The position numbers and the translations under genes were made by a program. A stretch of DNA of 64,000 nucleotides, taken from assembly GCA_951799445.1 (NCBI GenBank), contig OX637295.1, positions 21,142,001 through 21,206,000 on the forward strand, read 5' to 3'. Shown here in pieces: positions 24,001 to 37,662 of this stretch. Numbering within the stretch: position 1 is the stretch's first letter; every line of letters begins with the position of its first letter. This DNA comes from Pseudisothecium myosuroides (Eukaryota > Streptophyta > Bryopsida > Hypnales > Lembophyllaceae). The notes under the pieces were generated by a model. That model had not been told where the DNA came from, did no database searches, and saw only the letters and a program-made list of their open reading frames with translations.

Positions 24001-27000
24001 ATCTCTTTAGTAAAAGAAGTGCCTTACAAATCTATTAGTTTGTTTCCCAACCCACAAGAAAACATTTTGATTAGAAACTGCGCAAAGGCATCTTGTTTAA
24101 GTTTTTCCTAAACATGATCAGTCCTAAGAAGACAATGCCAGGTGTCAAACCTGGTAGAACCTTCTCAAACCACGGACTTTAGACCACCAGTTTCTCAACT
24201 CCCTAGTGAAATTTGTTCCATGAAAAAAACTCGGAAAGAAAAACGATTTATAGCCGAGGTTAAGGTGTATACCTGTAGTATAAGCTGGTAGTGCTCTTCA
24301 TCTTTGAGCAGATTTGGAAGAGGAGACACCTTGCTTTCCACCTCCTACTTTCAAAAAACAACGATTCTAAGAACATTCAAATTAATCCAAAACGAAGCTA
24401 TTGTATTGTTCCAACCAGTGCATCTGAAACACCTTCAACAAGATCAAGTAACATCAGATCACCTCTACAGGTTCTGACTCTTCGTGTTCTTCAGCATCAC
24501 TATCCCACTCTAAACCAGCAGCCAGAGCAGCAGCTTTCTTTTCCTCCTTCTCAGCAGCCCATTTAGCAAGCATCCTCCTTGCTCTAGATGCTTTCGTCCT
24601 TCACATAAACACCGCCTTAGAAATTTAATACCATAGTTCAACAACCTCTCGAAGCCAAGTCCTTTATCCCCTAAATGCCTATACGATCAAAAGTGACTAT
24701 TTCCTTATCTACAGGAGTTGAAATGAATCATTTGGGAAGGTCGTAAAATAAAAAGAAGAAAGAATGGTCTACATTCTTTCACAATAACAAGAAGATTTGG
24801 AGGTTACTACAATTGAATGGGAGCTTCCGAAGTGGACTTTAGGGTTTTATTTCAAGCACTAAGAGGTAAAGAAGTAGTATTTAAGAAATATAAATGAAAG
24901 TAAGCAACAGCTGTAAACACATACATATCATTCCGTGATAGGACAGGTCGAAAACCCTGAAATACTTGTTCATCAAGCTGCTGCTCCAACCATTGCACTC
25001 TCTCGACCAGAATGGTTTTATTCAACCGAAATTTTTTACTTTTTCCCTGCAATCCTAATTTAAGTAAGAATCAGATGAAAACACCCTATCAACTAGCTCC
25101 AACTGTAGAATATAGCAGGTTCACCGTGGGAAAATTTCAACAGATCCATGTACTTAATAGCAGGGAGACAGGTTGTTAAGAATTGACTGTTGTTCATACC
25201 TTCTGAAACACCTTCTGATTAAGAGACTCCACATACAGAGACTCATGTATTGTAGGCAAGAGCGTCTCCACAAAGTCCTTGAGGCGACTCTGAGACAAGT
25301 ATATGCTGGCCAATTTCGTTACCACCTGGCCATGTTTCCACCAGGGTTGCTGCTGGTCCTTCGTTTGTGTATCAGAAGCATTTGTAATGTCCTCTGTCGC
25401 ATCTACAATCATCCAAGCCAACAAAACCTCATGCACTATATTAAACACGAATAACAAGCAAAAGCGCTCCTAAAGATGAATCAGAAGCACATTGCTGTTT
25501 TGCGTATTTGAAGTGTCCCCTTCCCAGCAAGGCACCAGAATTATGCATCAAGGTAAGCAACCCATGATGCAACCCTAATGCGCTTATTTTCAGTCCAAAA
25601 GTATGTTACTGACGTATTTGAAGCATTTGAGCCTCAAGAGATCTAAGTCATATTCATGCAGCAAAACTTCAGAAAGTTCACAACGAACCTGAATCAGGAG
25701 GAATGAGCAAGGCTATTGCATCATTCAGCTTCCCACTATCACAGAGTAATGAAGCAAGTTTCAGTCGTGTGTCTACGTTCTGGGGCATCTCCTTTATAAC
25801 TGTTAACCCAAAAACCCATGCCAGAAGCGTCATACATTCAGATGCTTCAAAAAAATCAAGGCTGGGATGATGATACAAATTCAAACTCAAAGAAAACACA
25901 ACAAGTACAGCTTCTGAAGGCTGCTCAGACATGCTAGACATACCTTTCTGGTAGACACGGATTGCATCAACATTCGATTCGACGGCTGTATGGCACTGAG
26001 CCAATTTGAGCCACAAAACAACCTGTTCCAAAATAGAACCAAAAATCAACGCCTTGTAGTTTTCATAATAACAAAGACTTCCATATATTAGAGAGGACTA
26101 AATTTTGCACAAGAGATCAGGACAGCATTGCCAAATCCACAGCTAGAATAATGACCCTGTCGTGACTCCATTCATTAGGTAATTATGCTCATATGCCATC
26201 TAGATTACAAATACATCAGTGCTAAATCAAGGAGTAGCGTGACAGAGGAAACAAAAGTTATCATACTAAGCTCACGAAATAGACGAGTTCCAGCTTTGAA
26301 AATATATCTAAGATGAGGACTTATTCTACCACATTTTCTCAACCTCAAAGGCATCTCCAACATCATAAAAAAGCACTACTTCAAAGAAGATAGGAACGGG
26401 GCACGATAAAATGAAAACAAAATCCTTGAATGAGGTTTACAAATAGCACTTGCAGGACAAACCGCACATTATCGAAGGCGCTGTTGCCATCAAGCAAGTC
26501 ATAGTAGCGCAGAGCACAACGGTGTTCACCAAGGGCCAAATACGCATCCCCAACTTCCAAGATCAAATCGGCACAATCTTCTACCCGCTCTGTCCTCAAG
26601 CCTTTAAAATTACTCTACAAAATGCGCCATGCACTAAATTGTCAGGACAAGTATAAAACCCAGCGTTGAGAATCTAGTAACAAGTCAGAAACCACCATAC
26701 ACCTGAAATACACTGAAAGTCGCATGACTACTGGAAAGAAAATAACATAAATATGCCTACCTCTGCGGCTTCCAAATCCCCCAAATAGGCATGGCAGATT
26801 CCAGCTTTGACAGAAAGATCTAGGGGTAGAGGTTGATCAGGTGAATACAGGTCACGGGCTTGATCAACCCAAGAAATGGTTGTAGCAAAAGCACCGTTCG
26901 CCATGTGTAATTCAGCTAACAAATTCACAGCCGACAAATCTGCTTCATGTGGATATTCCTCAATTAACTTCTCTAACACCTGCGTAGCTTGATCAGGCTG

Positions 27001-30000
27001 CCCATTTTTTTGTCTCATCTGTCATACCAAGCACAGATTGGCATCGCATGATGAGTGCAAGGTTGGGTAATGAATAAAAAAGACGATCGATGACGGTGTT
27101 CATAAAAAGCCTGTCAAATAGAACAATATAAAGAGAGCTCAAATTCAACAAACACGTCCGCTGGAAAATAGGAAGCAAGTTTGACCCTGCCAGCTCTCCA
27201 CACCGTCAAGAGTGCTATGTACCGGTACTCAGAAAATATCTCCAGACAAGATGCAGACGAACCTTAGCAACCATTTTGCAGACTTCGACATCACTTGGAC
27301 GCACAGCAAGAAGCTGTTCCAAACAATCTATAGCTTTTTGGAAGTCATTTAGCTCTGCGTAAATGGACGCAGAGTCCCATTTGGCATCAACATCCGTAGG
27401 ATCTGCTCTCATTGCCCTCTGCAGACAATAGATAACTTGACCTGAATTTCCGAGCTCCCTAGAGAAAAGACAGGAAAAAGTCTCCGTGAGTAACGTCCGC
27501 GCTCCATTGGCAAAGTAAAACTATCTCTCAAACGATGATCAGCGAGACAAACGTTACTTTGACATCCCTAGAAAAGTGAATTTGTACAACTTGAAATTTG
27601 TTTAACAAAATCAGCAATCGCAAAGACAAGCAACCTCAAAAGGACATGCCATCAACCAATTTGGAAATCCTGAGGACCCAATTTAACAAAAATGCAGTTT
27701 TGTTCCAAAAACAACATCGAAGAGAAATACAACTGACAAATTAACTAGAGGGCTTTCTTTCCCAAATACACTCAATGAAACCGAAAACCGCAACAGATTT
27801 GAGGTAACAATGTAAAAAGTTCCAATAAATGCAGGAATTGAAGTGGAAGGATTGCGTACATTGACCACGATGCCAGTCGCTTCCATAGAACAATATCTTT
27901 GGGCGTCAGATGGGCAGCAATCATGTAGAAGTTCAGTGCCCTTTTCCGATCACCTTTGGCATCATAAAGAAGACCCAGAGTGTGATACGAATCTGCAACA
28001 TTGGGTGCGATCCGGACAACCTCCTTGAGTATCTCCACTGCCTGTGAGTTGCCAGAAGTGATGAAATATCAAATCAAGAGGTCGAACAAGCAGCCTCCAC
28101 ATTACTGGAAATCGAACTTCTACTACATCAAAAAACGATTGAAGTAGAGGATACAATAACCATGTAGGGACCCCATCCCGTCTCCTAAAATGAACCAACT
28201 GCAACTTATCTAATCAAACACTTGATTGAACTTATCAGTAAGTAGTGTAAGCGTGACTTAGATAAATGGCTAAGGAAACTGATCTTCGAATGGAAAACAG
28301 GGTTGGCACTTTTAGTGGTCTCCAACCTCCCACTTTGAAATTTCATAAGAAATACATACCCTGGGTTCAAAGATTGATCTAAAAAGATTTCATTCATGTT
28401 CCCAAATATCTCTTCTTAGCTCCGAACATCTCCCAAAACCACACTACTTCATATATTGAAAAGCATAAAAAGACGCAAACAATATCCTCTGCCTTACCTT
28501 GTCAAACTGACCAGAGGCATAAAGAAGATTAGCTTCTCCAAGCTTCTTGTTGATCTCTGGAGTGAGTCCTCCCGGTGCCTTCTTCCTTCGGCCCTTCTTC
28601 TTAGGCTGCAAACCACATTGCTGCCATTAGACTTCACATACTCCGTCCCGGTACCCGTCCGTCGATCCCAACCAGTTCTCCAAAACAACCCGGTTTATAT
28701 CGCTGGATTCAGCGATAACCTAACCTCTCTAAGTCTACGCTCAACGTCCCAAGGAATTGCAATCTGTATCCACTTTACATACCCCTTTTCGACGTCGTCG
28801 GCCAAGTGCTCCAAACCCTGCAGCATCCCAGATTTCATCGACACTCGCACCAAATATATCTTGTGGCTTCGTTATCTTTGCCTGTGCAGTCTCTGTCCTG
28901 ATAAAACAAGCAGACCAAAAAGCAATGTCACCGATAAGCAATGTGGTTAGTATAACACTTCAAGATCGTCCACTGATGAAGTTGCATGCATCCATTAATG
29001 GAGTGCGTAGCATCACTTGTCCACTGCAACGAACGAATGGGATAGAATAGAACCACATCTACTAAAGCGATCGCCACAAGGTTTGTATACATACATATAT
29101 GATCCAGTAACTAAAACTACACCATCTTGGCGAAGCCACTGCCAAAGAGGTAGGCATCTCCCACTGACGAATTACTCTCTCCAAGACAAGTATCATAACT
29201 AAGAAACAAATATGAAGAGTCTTACTTGAATAAAAACTACTAAAAACAAGGTTCTCAGTAAAAATAGATTACATCACGGGAAGATTGGCCATGGGGAGGC
29301 AAGATGAGCATGATGCTATTCATAGCAAGACTTTTCCACAGTGCATAACGGATACCTCTCTGTAATTACCCACTTGTATCTACTTGTATCTACTTGTAAA
29401 GTGATTATGTCACTATCTAAAATATCGATTTCACAACTTTCCAACAATGAAATGAATGCGGGCGCCTCCCCATAATTCGACTACTTTATTGCCCTCTCTC
29501 CATTGCAACCACCCTATGATTGATGTTCTAAATTCGGAGAAAAGTCTAGTTTACTGAAAACTCTGTTAAATTAATCACGGCAAGTAGTCATTACCAAAGA
29601 GAGAATCACCAAAGAGAATAGGAAAACTGAAACACAAACTTACCGTCTTATAGCTAGAGTTTTCCGCTTGCGTGCAGCAAGAGCTTCATATTCGAGTCGC
29701 TGGAATTGCTCGTAAGGCAGTTTCCCATTCTCGTCCTCCTCTGCAAACCTTAATGGATCCATCTCCCCTTCAAACAGAAGACTGTATTCGTCCTCGTCTT
29801 CTGCCTCTCCTTCAACTTCCGCTTCTGCTTCTCCTCCCACCTCCAGTAATTGCAGCCCTTGCTCGTCTTCCTCCTCCCTCTCGCTGACTCCTAAATTCTC
29901 TCCGTCCCCGTCTTCTAACTCCTGCATTCCTACCTCGTATTCTTCGTCGTGATCCATATCATCACTGCACATATTGAAATTAGGTAACGATCGTGAACAT

Positions 30001-30511
30001 GAAAACAACATGATTCTTAGTAAATTCTGTGAATCATCTGACATTTTTCAGAAGTGCACAAGGCATGCGTACTTTATTATCCCATTCCATCTATACAAAC
30101 TTCAGAATTATATCCTTGTGCTTCCAACATAGTAATTAAAGCTAGGCGGGGTTCATAGCTATCCGACCCCTTTCGCAATCTCTTTGATAAGTATTTTTGA
30201 GCAAAAAACCCTTGATAAGAATTTTCGCTTAATGCGCACTTCTCAAAAGTCGAGCACTCTTTATAGCAGGGATTGGGCGACATGGCCAAGACATGACAAA
30301 ATTTCAAGGACAATAAAGTTGGCACATACACTGCACCCATCTCGTCAAGGTCGGCAGAGTCCAATCCATCTCTCTGGTTGTCCATCATGAGCATCTGTAC
30401 GAAGCTGCGCTTGCGATGCGGCAAATTGCGCTCGCCTGGACTGGTATCGAGGGCCATCGGAGAAGACGACCGTTCTCCAAGGTACACGCCCATAGGAAGT
30501 GCCTCGTCCAT
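21068..30511 (-). CDS. GTF3C3: TFIIIC TPR subunit (GTF3C3/Tfc4/tau131 family)
   Basis: Nineteen exons, all with GT-AG junctions and consistent phase, give 1022 codons: 30511-30330, 29964-29644, 28897-28783, 28605-28498, 28041-27860, 27458-27263, 27018-26761, 26614-26450, 26022-25944, 25799-25689, 25402-25200, 25046-24925, 24598-24463, 24344-24273, 24022-23908, 23500-23386, 22909-22719, 22594-22482, 21352-21068. An acidic stretch (64-121) precedes the family motif LLFEGEMDPLRF (123-134) and FQRLEYEALAARKRK. A basic patch (about 201-216) is followed by tetratricopeptide repeats, for example ILKEVVRIAPNVADSYHTLG and NDFQKAIDCLEQLLAVRPSD. The late block KYGYDCVRYMVQQ and the ending HYNLARAFHHVG are typical of plant members. 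The protein scaffolds TFIIIB recruitment to tRNA and 5S rRNA genes in the nucleus. Length fits the family. A possible 5' UTR intron ends one base before the ATG. Exon edges are predictions. Confidence 0.95.
21890..22080. repeat. Dispersed repeat inside the last TFIIIC intron
   Basis: The stretch containing TTGCATGACACGGACATCAG, then AAATCCTCTAG-like wording and AAGAAAATAAGATTTTGT, is matched in the same order by 61450-61630. The long last intron (21353-22481) therefore holds an inserted or shared repeat of unknown class. No ends are defined. Confidence 0.6.
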
Positions 30512-30780
30512 ACTGAAGCAACAATGTGTTCCTTACCAAGGGCAAAATCTGCAAGTTCAAAAAATTAAATATAAAAATCAGACCATAATAGAGGTTAATT
30601 GCAAACCTCAATATCCAACGCAATCGCAAAGACGCCAGCGAACAACGAACAGCTAGCCTGAATATTTCCAACAACCTTTCACAATGCTATAACATTCGTT
30701 CACAATCTTTATCTCTAAATCTCCTGAGTGTCGTAATTCAATGCTCCCTGCTAACAGAGCTGGAGAAACGCCCTGAATCT

Positions 30781-31385
30781 CTTAAACCCTAAAACCCCAA
30801 ATCTCACTACACCAGGGTATTGCGACCAAGACTTCTTATTCATGCAAATTCATGACATTTGCGTCCATTCTATGCTGCCTTGAGCACCACGGTAAAACAT
30901 TATCCATCCACCTTGAGAAGTCAAATTCAAAAAACCCTAAGAACTCATTTCGCAACCACAAGTGTATTGCAACCGGAAATTCATGAACTTGCAATTTCGA
31001 GACACCGACGTCGATTCTGACGCTGCGCTCCCTTAAGCGTTACGGCAATTGGTCCCCATCCACGTTCGGAAGCCAAATTCAAAAACCCTAAAAGTTAAAT
31101 TTCACTACTCCAGGGTTTTGCGTACTAATGCTTACTCATAGAATGCTTACTCATGCAATTTCAAGACATCGGCGTCCATCCTAACGCTGCGCTCCCTTAA
31201 GCAATACGGCAATTGCTCTCTATACACCCTGAAACCCTAATTTAATACACCAGGGTTTTGCTCACTACTGCTTCATAGAATGCTCGCTCATCGAATGCTT
31301 ACTCGTGCAATTTCAAGACATCTGCGCCCATCCTGATCCTGCGCTGATCTCCATCCACGCTGGGAAACCGAATTGAAGCGCGATT
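30781..31385. repeat. Four tandem ~150-bp repeats with telo-box motifs upstream of the TFIIIC gene
   Basis: The motif CCCTAA recurs at 30787, 30935, 31086 and 31235, a period of 148, 151 and 149 bases. Each unit continues with wording like CACTACACCAGGGTTTTGCG, CAATTTCAAGACATCGGCGT and GCTGCGCTCCCTTAAGC. Units differ from each other by many substitutions. The AAACCCTAA-type telo-box is a known plant promoter element of translation and growth genes. The repeats lie 270-870 bases upstream of the ATG at 30511, so they are probably promoter or 5' UTR. Confidence 0.85.
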
Positions 31386-31389
31386 GCAT

Positions 31390-33208
31390 GGACTTCTCAG
31401 TTTCTAAGTAAAAAGCTTTCACGAGACTGAGATTCCTGCAACAAGAGTGAGATTGTGGTATGTCTTGTGAGTGAGAAATTCTTCGGCAATTCTGTAATTC
31501 GGCAATTGCGTAACTGAGGCAAGCATCGGTGGACACAGTCGTGCTCAAATTCCAAGAGAATTCCTAAGGCCGGATTGCAAGACCGCCGGCAGATCAAGAG
31601 TACCGATGAAGGACCTAATACTGACATAATTGGCGTTAGTCCTGTTCGTTTACGTAACACTAATTTATCAGAGTTACGCTATTTTAAATAATAAGCTATT
31701 CTAAATTATCCTATGTCAGGTCTATTATCAATTCGACATAAATTTGTCAAAAAAAATGTTTTGTGATTAGTTCATGGATGATATGGACGTTTCAAAAATC
31801 TATGGAAATATGGAAATTCAATTTTGGCATGTCCCCAATGTGACTATATACACTAACTATGTAGCAAATGATACAAACATCCTGGTTTTGAACAATTAAC
31901 CCACAATTAACAACAATATAGGATTGAAATGTTATTATATTGTACCAATTGTCACAAAAGTCAATATTTTTTATTTTATTAATTTATTAGGTGACTTTTG
32001 ATTTAGCGCCCTTTCTAATAGAATAATTTTATTTAGTATTAGATTGAAGAAACCTTGATCGGTTTTTAGAATTTGTCATGCTTGAAGAAGTTGCACTGAT
32101 TTTCATCTTAGTGAAGGTGCAAAATTAGTGTCACAAAAAAATTAGTAAAACTAAAAAAAATCTATAGAAATAAGTACAATGCATTGAAATTATTTTCATC
32201 AATGCATCTCAACAAATGGATGAAAAATTAAATAACTCTTAAATAATTGATATAGAATGAGAATTTGAGAGTAATATCATTGGAAGCACATCCCAAATTT
32301 GCTTAAAAGGCTTAAAAAATTTGAATTTAGACTTTGAACTACCAAAATAGCCCCCATTAGATGTAAACTAAAAGACAAATCATTCTATAATAAATCATAA
32401 TTAACCCTTAACATATAGAGTGTTCACTAGAATTGACAATTTGAGAAAAATCATTATGAAGTATTATTTAGAAGAATATTTTGGAAGTGATATACAAATA
32501 AAAGTTGTAGATTTTGAGTTTTAAATTCCATCCATACGATTAGATTTAGAAATGTTATCACGAGTATCTTTTATAAAATATGAAAAGAAAGCAATAGTAG
32601 TCATTATGAAAGGACCATTTTGCTTTAAAAGCTTTGAATAAATACTAAATAATATTCATTTGTTGAGCAATTGTAAAGTTTGCAATGTACAACATGCTCA
32701 TATTCTTATATCCACACTGTGGACATAATATAATAAAAAAATATCTACTTATTCTCTAAAATGTTTAGGGCTTTGCTTGCCTATATTCTTATATCCACAC
32801 TTTGGACGTAATACATCAAATATGTACTTCTCTAGAATGTTTAGGACTTGCTTTCAGAAACATACTTGGAATTAGGTGATTCTATCTTAACCCTCTAAAG
32901 ACTCGACCTTAAAATGATAAGATATTATTTTTTGAAAAATTATAATAAATTATTGAAATTCCTCCAATATGTCTATCCTTGATTCCTTATTCATGTGGAG
33001 CATTCTTTCTCGACATTCAATTGAACATAATACATGAAATTGGATGAAGTTCCTCAATAAATACAAATTGAATGAAGTTCAGTTTTCACAACATTTATCA
33101 TCCATGCATTCATCCATCCATCACGTTGAGGATTTCTTGTTATCAAGCGCGACCTTGCCATGCTTGCGCGTAGGCACAGCTGAAGCTCATTGCTTCGATT
33201 TGGCAGCT
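31390..33208. other. Intergenic DNA between divergent TFIIIC and methyltransferase genes
   Basis: The two genes are transcribed away from each other, so promoters of both should lie here. 31700-33000 is very AT-rich with no coding signal. A tandem duplication of about 83 bp occupies 32701-32866. CATCCATGCATTCATCCATCCATCA just upstream of the methyltransferase ATG (about 33100) is a short CATC-rich run. Confidence 0.55.
32701..32866. repeat. Tandem duplication, ~83-bp unit
   Basis: TATTCTTATATCCACACT begins at 32701 and again at 32784. Each is followed by GGAC(A/G)TAATA, TACTT, TCTCTA and ATGTTTAGG wording in order. Confidence 0.8.
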
Positions 33209-36200
33209 ATGGCGTCTTTGCCATTTTCCATCCCCCACGCCCTCACGTCGCCCAACAATCCCAAGTCGCAATCCTCTTCCACCATCTCCAAGTATAATGT
33301 CTCGCTGCTGCAGAAGCTCGCCGCCTTGCCCAGGCTCAACTTTTCTCGACAGTTCTTCACAAATGGGAGCGTCACAATCAAAGCACCGCGGGTTGCACTT
33401 CGCTGCGCTTCAATTCCATCCGATAACCATCCGTTTCAATTAGGTAATGTATTTTCTATTGGCACGAAATTTCCTTTGAGCTTGAATTTGCATTGAAAAG
33501 GTAGTATCGATGGAAAGTCTTTGCGGATTTTTACGAATTAGAAGTGATTTAGGAAATGAATTCCTCTGTGTAGGGCTAGAATCTCCGGAATTTAACTGAA
33601 AATGTTGAAATTACACTTTGAGTTCGAAGATTTTTGAGTTTTTTGGTCAAATCCTAATTAATTGCAAAAAGTGAGGTCTGAAAGTTCAAAAATGAACAAG
33701 TGCCGTTGGATTGCACCTCGCTGCGCTTCAATTCCACCCGTTACAGTCTTTACTATTGGAACCAAATTTTCTCTGAGCTTGCATTAGCATTGGAAGGCAC
33801 CATCGATTGGAAGTCTTTGCGGATTATTACCAATTGGAAGTGATTTAGGAGATGAGTGTGAAGGGCTAGAAGCTGCGGCATTTTATTGAAAATATTGAAA
33901 TTGCTCTTTGTATTCAGAAAATGGAAAAGGAATGAGTGGAAAAAGTGTTTCCAGAGGAATTTCAAATGGATTTCAAATGGATGTAGTAGATCGAAGGGCT
34001 TTAAGTTTCCAGCGTAAATCCTTGTATTTGAAATTTTTCAGATCCCAGTTTTGGCAATTAATAAGTGCCAGACGTCATAAGCCTGTATTTACGCTATGTT
34101 AACCGAAATTGGATTCAGCCATTCTATTATCATTTTTCGTTTTTCGCTGGGGTGGTCCAAGAATTCGGTTGAGGTTACGAATTCCGAAGATGCATTACGT
34201 TTTTATATTTCGGCAGCTACAATGCAATTTTAGATGATTCACAACAACTGTTTTATAATTCTTGCTGAATTATCAATTGTCCTATTGGAATGAGCTAGAA
34301 CCCCCGAATTGTGGAAATCTGGCGATATTTAGCCCAAGAAGAATGACTGATATTTGTGAAAGAGTGTGTCTCTCTATTCAATGTTGGCAGCGGAGCAGTC
34401 ATGGAGGAGTCAGTCACTATGCAAGTGCTGCACCCGGCGAACCTTGCTCACTTCCCTCGGAGGTGCATTAATCGCAAATTTGCCGGCTGAGAACATCTCG
34501 CAAGCTGTCGAGGGTTTCCGCTCGCGTGCTGATGTAAGGGTCGGGCATAATGCCAATTTCTTGAGGATTAGATTGCAGTGCTATTTAGAAGGATTTTCAT
34601 TAAGAGTTCTAATCCTACTTTTCTTAACCATTGAGGTTTTAACATATTAGCTTCATTGTCATTATGGTTTGATTATTGTAAGCTCTGTTTCCCTGGTGGT
34701 ATTAATTTGCGCAAAACCATTCCACATTCTGCAGATGATACGGGAAGCAGTGCATCCGGCACGGCCAGGATGGTATGAAGAATTATATGCAACCGTCATG
34801 AACACCACGACGCGCTCGTACGAGACTGAGGTGAGTGCAAATTTTCTACTTCGCTGAAGCTAATTCTCTAGATAATTGCATCTAAATGTGACAATTTATG
34901 CTCTGTGCAATTCGGGTTGAATTTACTTGAATGTGAAATTGAGAATTCATTAATGAATTGAGTCTTGCATTAAAATCAGTTGATTTTGATCCATATTGAA
35001 TGAATTATTCATAATCAAAGTGTTTCGTCTGCAGACACCTACTTTGGCCACTTAGCTAGATGATCCAAAAATTAGCAATAGAAATTCGCAAACACGAGTA
35101 CTATTCGAGCAATGCAATTCATTAAATGAAACAAGCACCATCTCCAAAATTACTCATAAATGGGAAATTGTTCATTCATGAATAGAGTCGCCTGTAAATG
35201 CCACTTAATGTAATGTTAAGATTATCCAAAGTCAATATAGCATTTAACTTACTGCAACTTTCATAACACCCTTATTGGTACATGTGAAATCCAAATGGGC
35301 ATTTGCAGTGTGAATGATGATTTTCAATCTCTTCTCTGTCTATTCATCCTGCAAACATAGCTGTCTATTATCGTGTCATAGTAAGGTGCTGTTACCTTAC
35401 TTGAAGGACTATTTTTGCACTTGATTAGGATGCTCGAGAGTCTAATGACAGTCTGACAGGGGAAAAGGTTGCAGGCTATAAGAGGGAGCTGTTTTCTCGT
35501 CTAGACGACAACGTGAAGACAGTGATGGAGTTGGGCGTTGGCACGGGACCGAACTTGGCCTATTACGGGGGAAGGCCCTCCATCACCAATGTCATAGGAG
35601 TGGACCCGAATGAAAAGATGGCTCGCTATGCTGAAGGAGCTGCCGTGGCAGCTGGTCTCTCTCCAGAGCAATTCCAATTCGTGCATGCGGTACGCCCTTC
35701 CATTTTCCTGATCTGAATTGTTTAATCATCATTTATCGAAGCAGAGAATCTGTTGCATAGTAGTCTTTTTTGGTCCTGTGTCGAGTGTCAGCAGAGTCAT
35801 GTATTCTGCAAGAATGGTGTGTTGAATTGATGCTGGCAGTCAGGTGGAGGATACTCTTTCCGTCACTTTAAGCACAGTAACCAATATGTAGGAGTTTGCT
35901 TTTAGGAGATCACTGTAGAGCTGTGGAGAGATCTTTAGGTCAAATTTGAATCACTATGTATGAAATGCTTATGCTATTTCAATGTGGGAGGTTGTAGATC
36001 ACTGTGAAAATCCCAGTTCCATTCAAAGATCAGTGGCAGTAGACATTACTCTCATCATACTTACACCACTTTTTTCTCAGTCCAACCAAGTGTATGAATT
36101 GATGAGTTGCTGTGGGTAACAGGGTCAGTAGACGAGACAGGCTGTAGTTCCCAACGGATTTAGTGTCGTCTAGCTTAGTACATGCATGAAAGCTACTTTC

Positions 36201-37177
36201 CGAAATGGTTTTAGTGTCCTCTACCTTGGCATATGCATAAAAGCTACTGTCCGTAAAGTTTTTTGTCCTCTACCTTAGTAACGTTCATGCACGAAAGCTA
36301 CTGTCCCTCTATGTCTTTCTCACTTAATTTTACTCAAGCTATTTTACTGACAGGTCGGTGAGGGACTACCTTTGCCTAATGCAAGTGTAGACGCAGTAAT
36401 CTGCACTCTCGTACTGTGCTCGGTTTCCGATGTATCATCGACACTGAAAGGTGATACATTATTCTTTCTGCCCCATAAACAAAGTTTCCTCATCTGTCCG
36501 TGTTGTGGGAACAGTCAGTTCTATCTGCTTCTAAGGCATCTAGGCACCATTTACGTGTTACAGTACTATGTTGGTTACAAGAGCGGTAGATCCTGAGGAA
36601 CTCTCAAGTGTAATCAGGTTTCTTGAGCAGGTGTGTAAAGTGGAGCCTAACATGGAGGTCTGTGAAACTCTTGGTGGTGCAGAAGTTCAAAGGGTGTTGA
36701 GGCCAGGAGGCATATTTCTGTTTGTGGAACATGTTGCTGCGCCCGGTAAGGTTCTGAACACGTCATGGTATCTTTATCCAGTCCTCTCAACAGTGCATCT
36801 AATTAAAAGGGGCCTTGCCTTCTCAAGAGCATTTCTTTGTAGACGAGAGACAAGTAAAAGCGGGTATCCTTTTCTCGTACAGTGCTGAACATTCGCCTTG
36901 GTTGTGATGAGCCGGCGTCTTCAAAAGGATGAATATCATTATAAATCTTTGTTTTCCTCATTGGTTGCCTGAAATTGCAGAAGGGGACGGCCTGAGATTC
37001 TGGCAAGACCTCCTTGACCCCGTCCAACAATTCGTGGCTGATGGCTGTCACCTGAAACGGGAGACGCTGAGTTTCATCGAAGCTGCTGACTTTGCTACAG
37101 TGAATGCTCGGCGTGTTACTGTTGCTGGAGCATCTCTTATTGGACCGCATGTGATAGGGTCGGCCTGCGTTGCCTGA
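33209..37177 (+). CDS. SAM-dependent methyltransferase, probably plastid-targeted
   Basis: Seven exons with GT-AG borders and matching phase give 363 codons: 33209-33443, 34391-34533, 34735-34830, 35429-35689, 36354-36450, 36683-36745, 36981-37177. The N-terminus (MASLPFSIPHAL, Ser/Thr-rich and nearly free of acidic residues for about 70 residues) resembles a chloroplast transit peptide. Class I methyltransferase motifs follow: motif I VMELGVGTGPNLAYY (about 190-204), post-I VIGVDPNEKM, motif II-like DAVICTLVLCSV and motif III LRPGGIFLFVEHVAAP. The ending DGLRFWQDLLDPVQQFVADGCHL is characteristic of the plant group related to METTL7 and UbiE-like proteins (methyltransferase type 11). The substrate is unknown; a lipid or quinone-type small molecule is a guess. 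The ATG at 33209 is preferred to the in-frame ATG at 33044 because the transit-like sequence begins there. A non-spliced reading is excluded by stops in the introns. Confidence 0.92.
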
Positions 37178-37662
37178 TTTCTATTGGGAGAATCATAGGT
37201 TACAAAGCCACTGTAACAAATAGAAATGTACTCCGTATATAAATAAACAATATTGGAGAATTTCGAGCGAGTTTCGTGAGAATCATGTGGGCGTGACTTT
37301 CGTGACTCGGCGGCGCCTCCAACACTATAACTGTAGAGCACGAGGACCACTTGTTCTGATTTTTGACATTCTTGACATAAAATAATAAGAACTACAGTAG
37401 AGTTATTCGTAAAGTCCTCCCTAGTTGGGCAGAACTTTTTCTGAAATTGAGAAGGCAACTATAGTTGAAGTGTCAAAAAATTTTGCAAGATACTTATGAC
37501 ACACAACCTCAAAAGTGGGGACCAAACTTTTTTAGGCACCATTTTGATGGAAAAATAAGTTTCATACCCACTTTTATTCCGATTTTTTTAACTCAACCGG
37601 CTTTTTCACAAAACTCACGGGTTTAAACCCCAGTTTAGGGTACTTTACGAATAACTCTAGTA
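37178..37662. other. 3' flank of methyltransferase gene
   Basis: It probably holds the methyltransferase 3' UTR (an AATAAA-like signal, AAATAAACAAT, lies at about 37240). The rest has no gene. Confidence 0.5.

Noticed and set aside
30787..31241. CCCTAA motifs considered as interstitial telomere repeat
   Set aside because: They are single motifs spaced 150 bp apart inside longer repeat units, not (CCCTAAA)n arrays.
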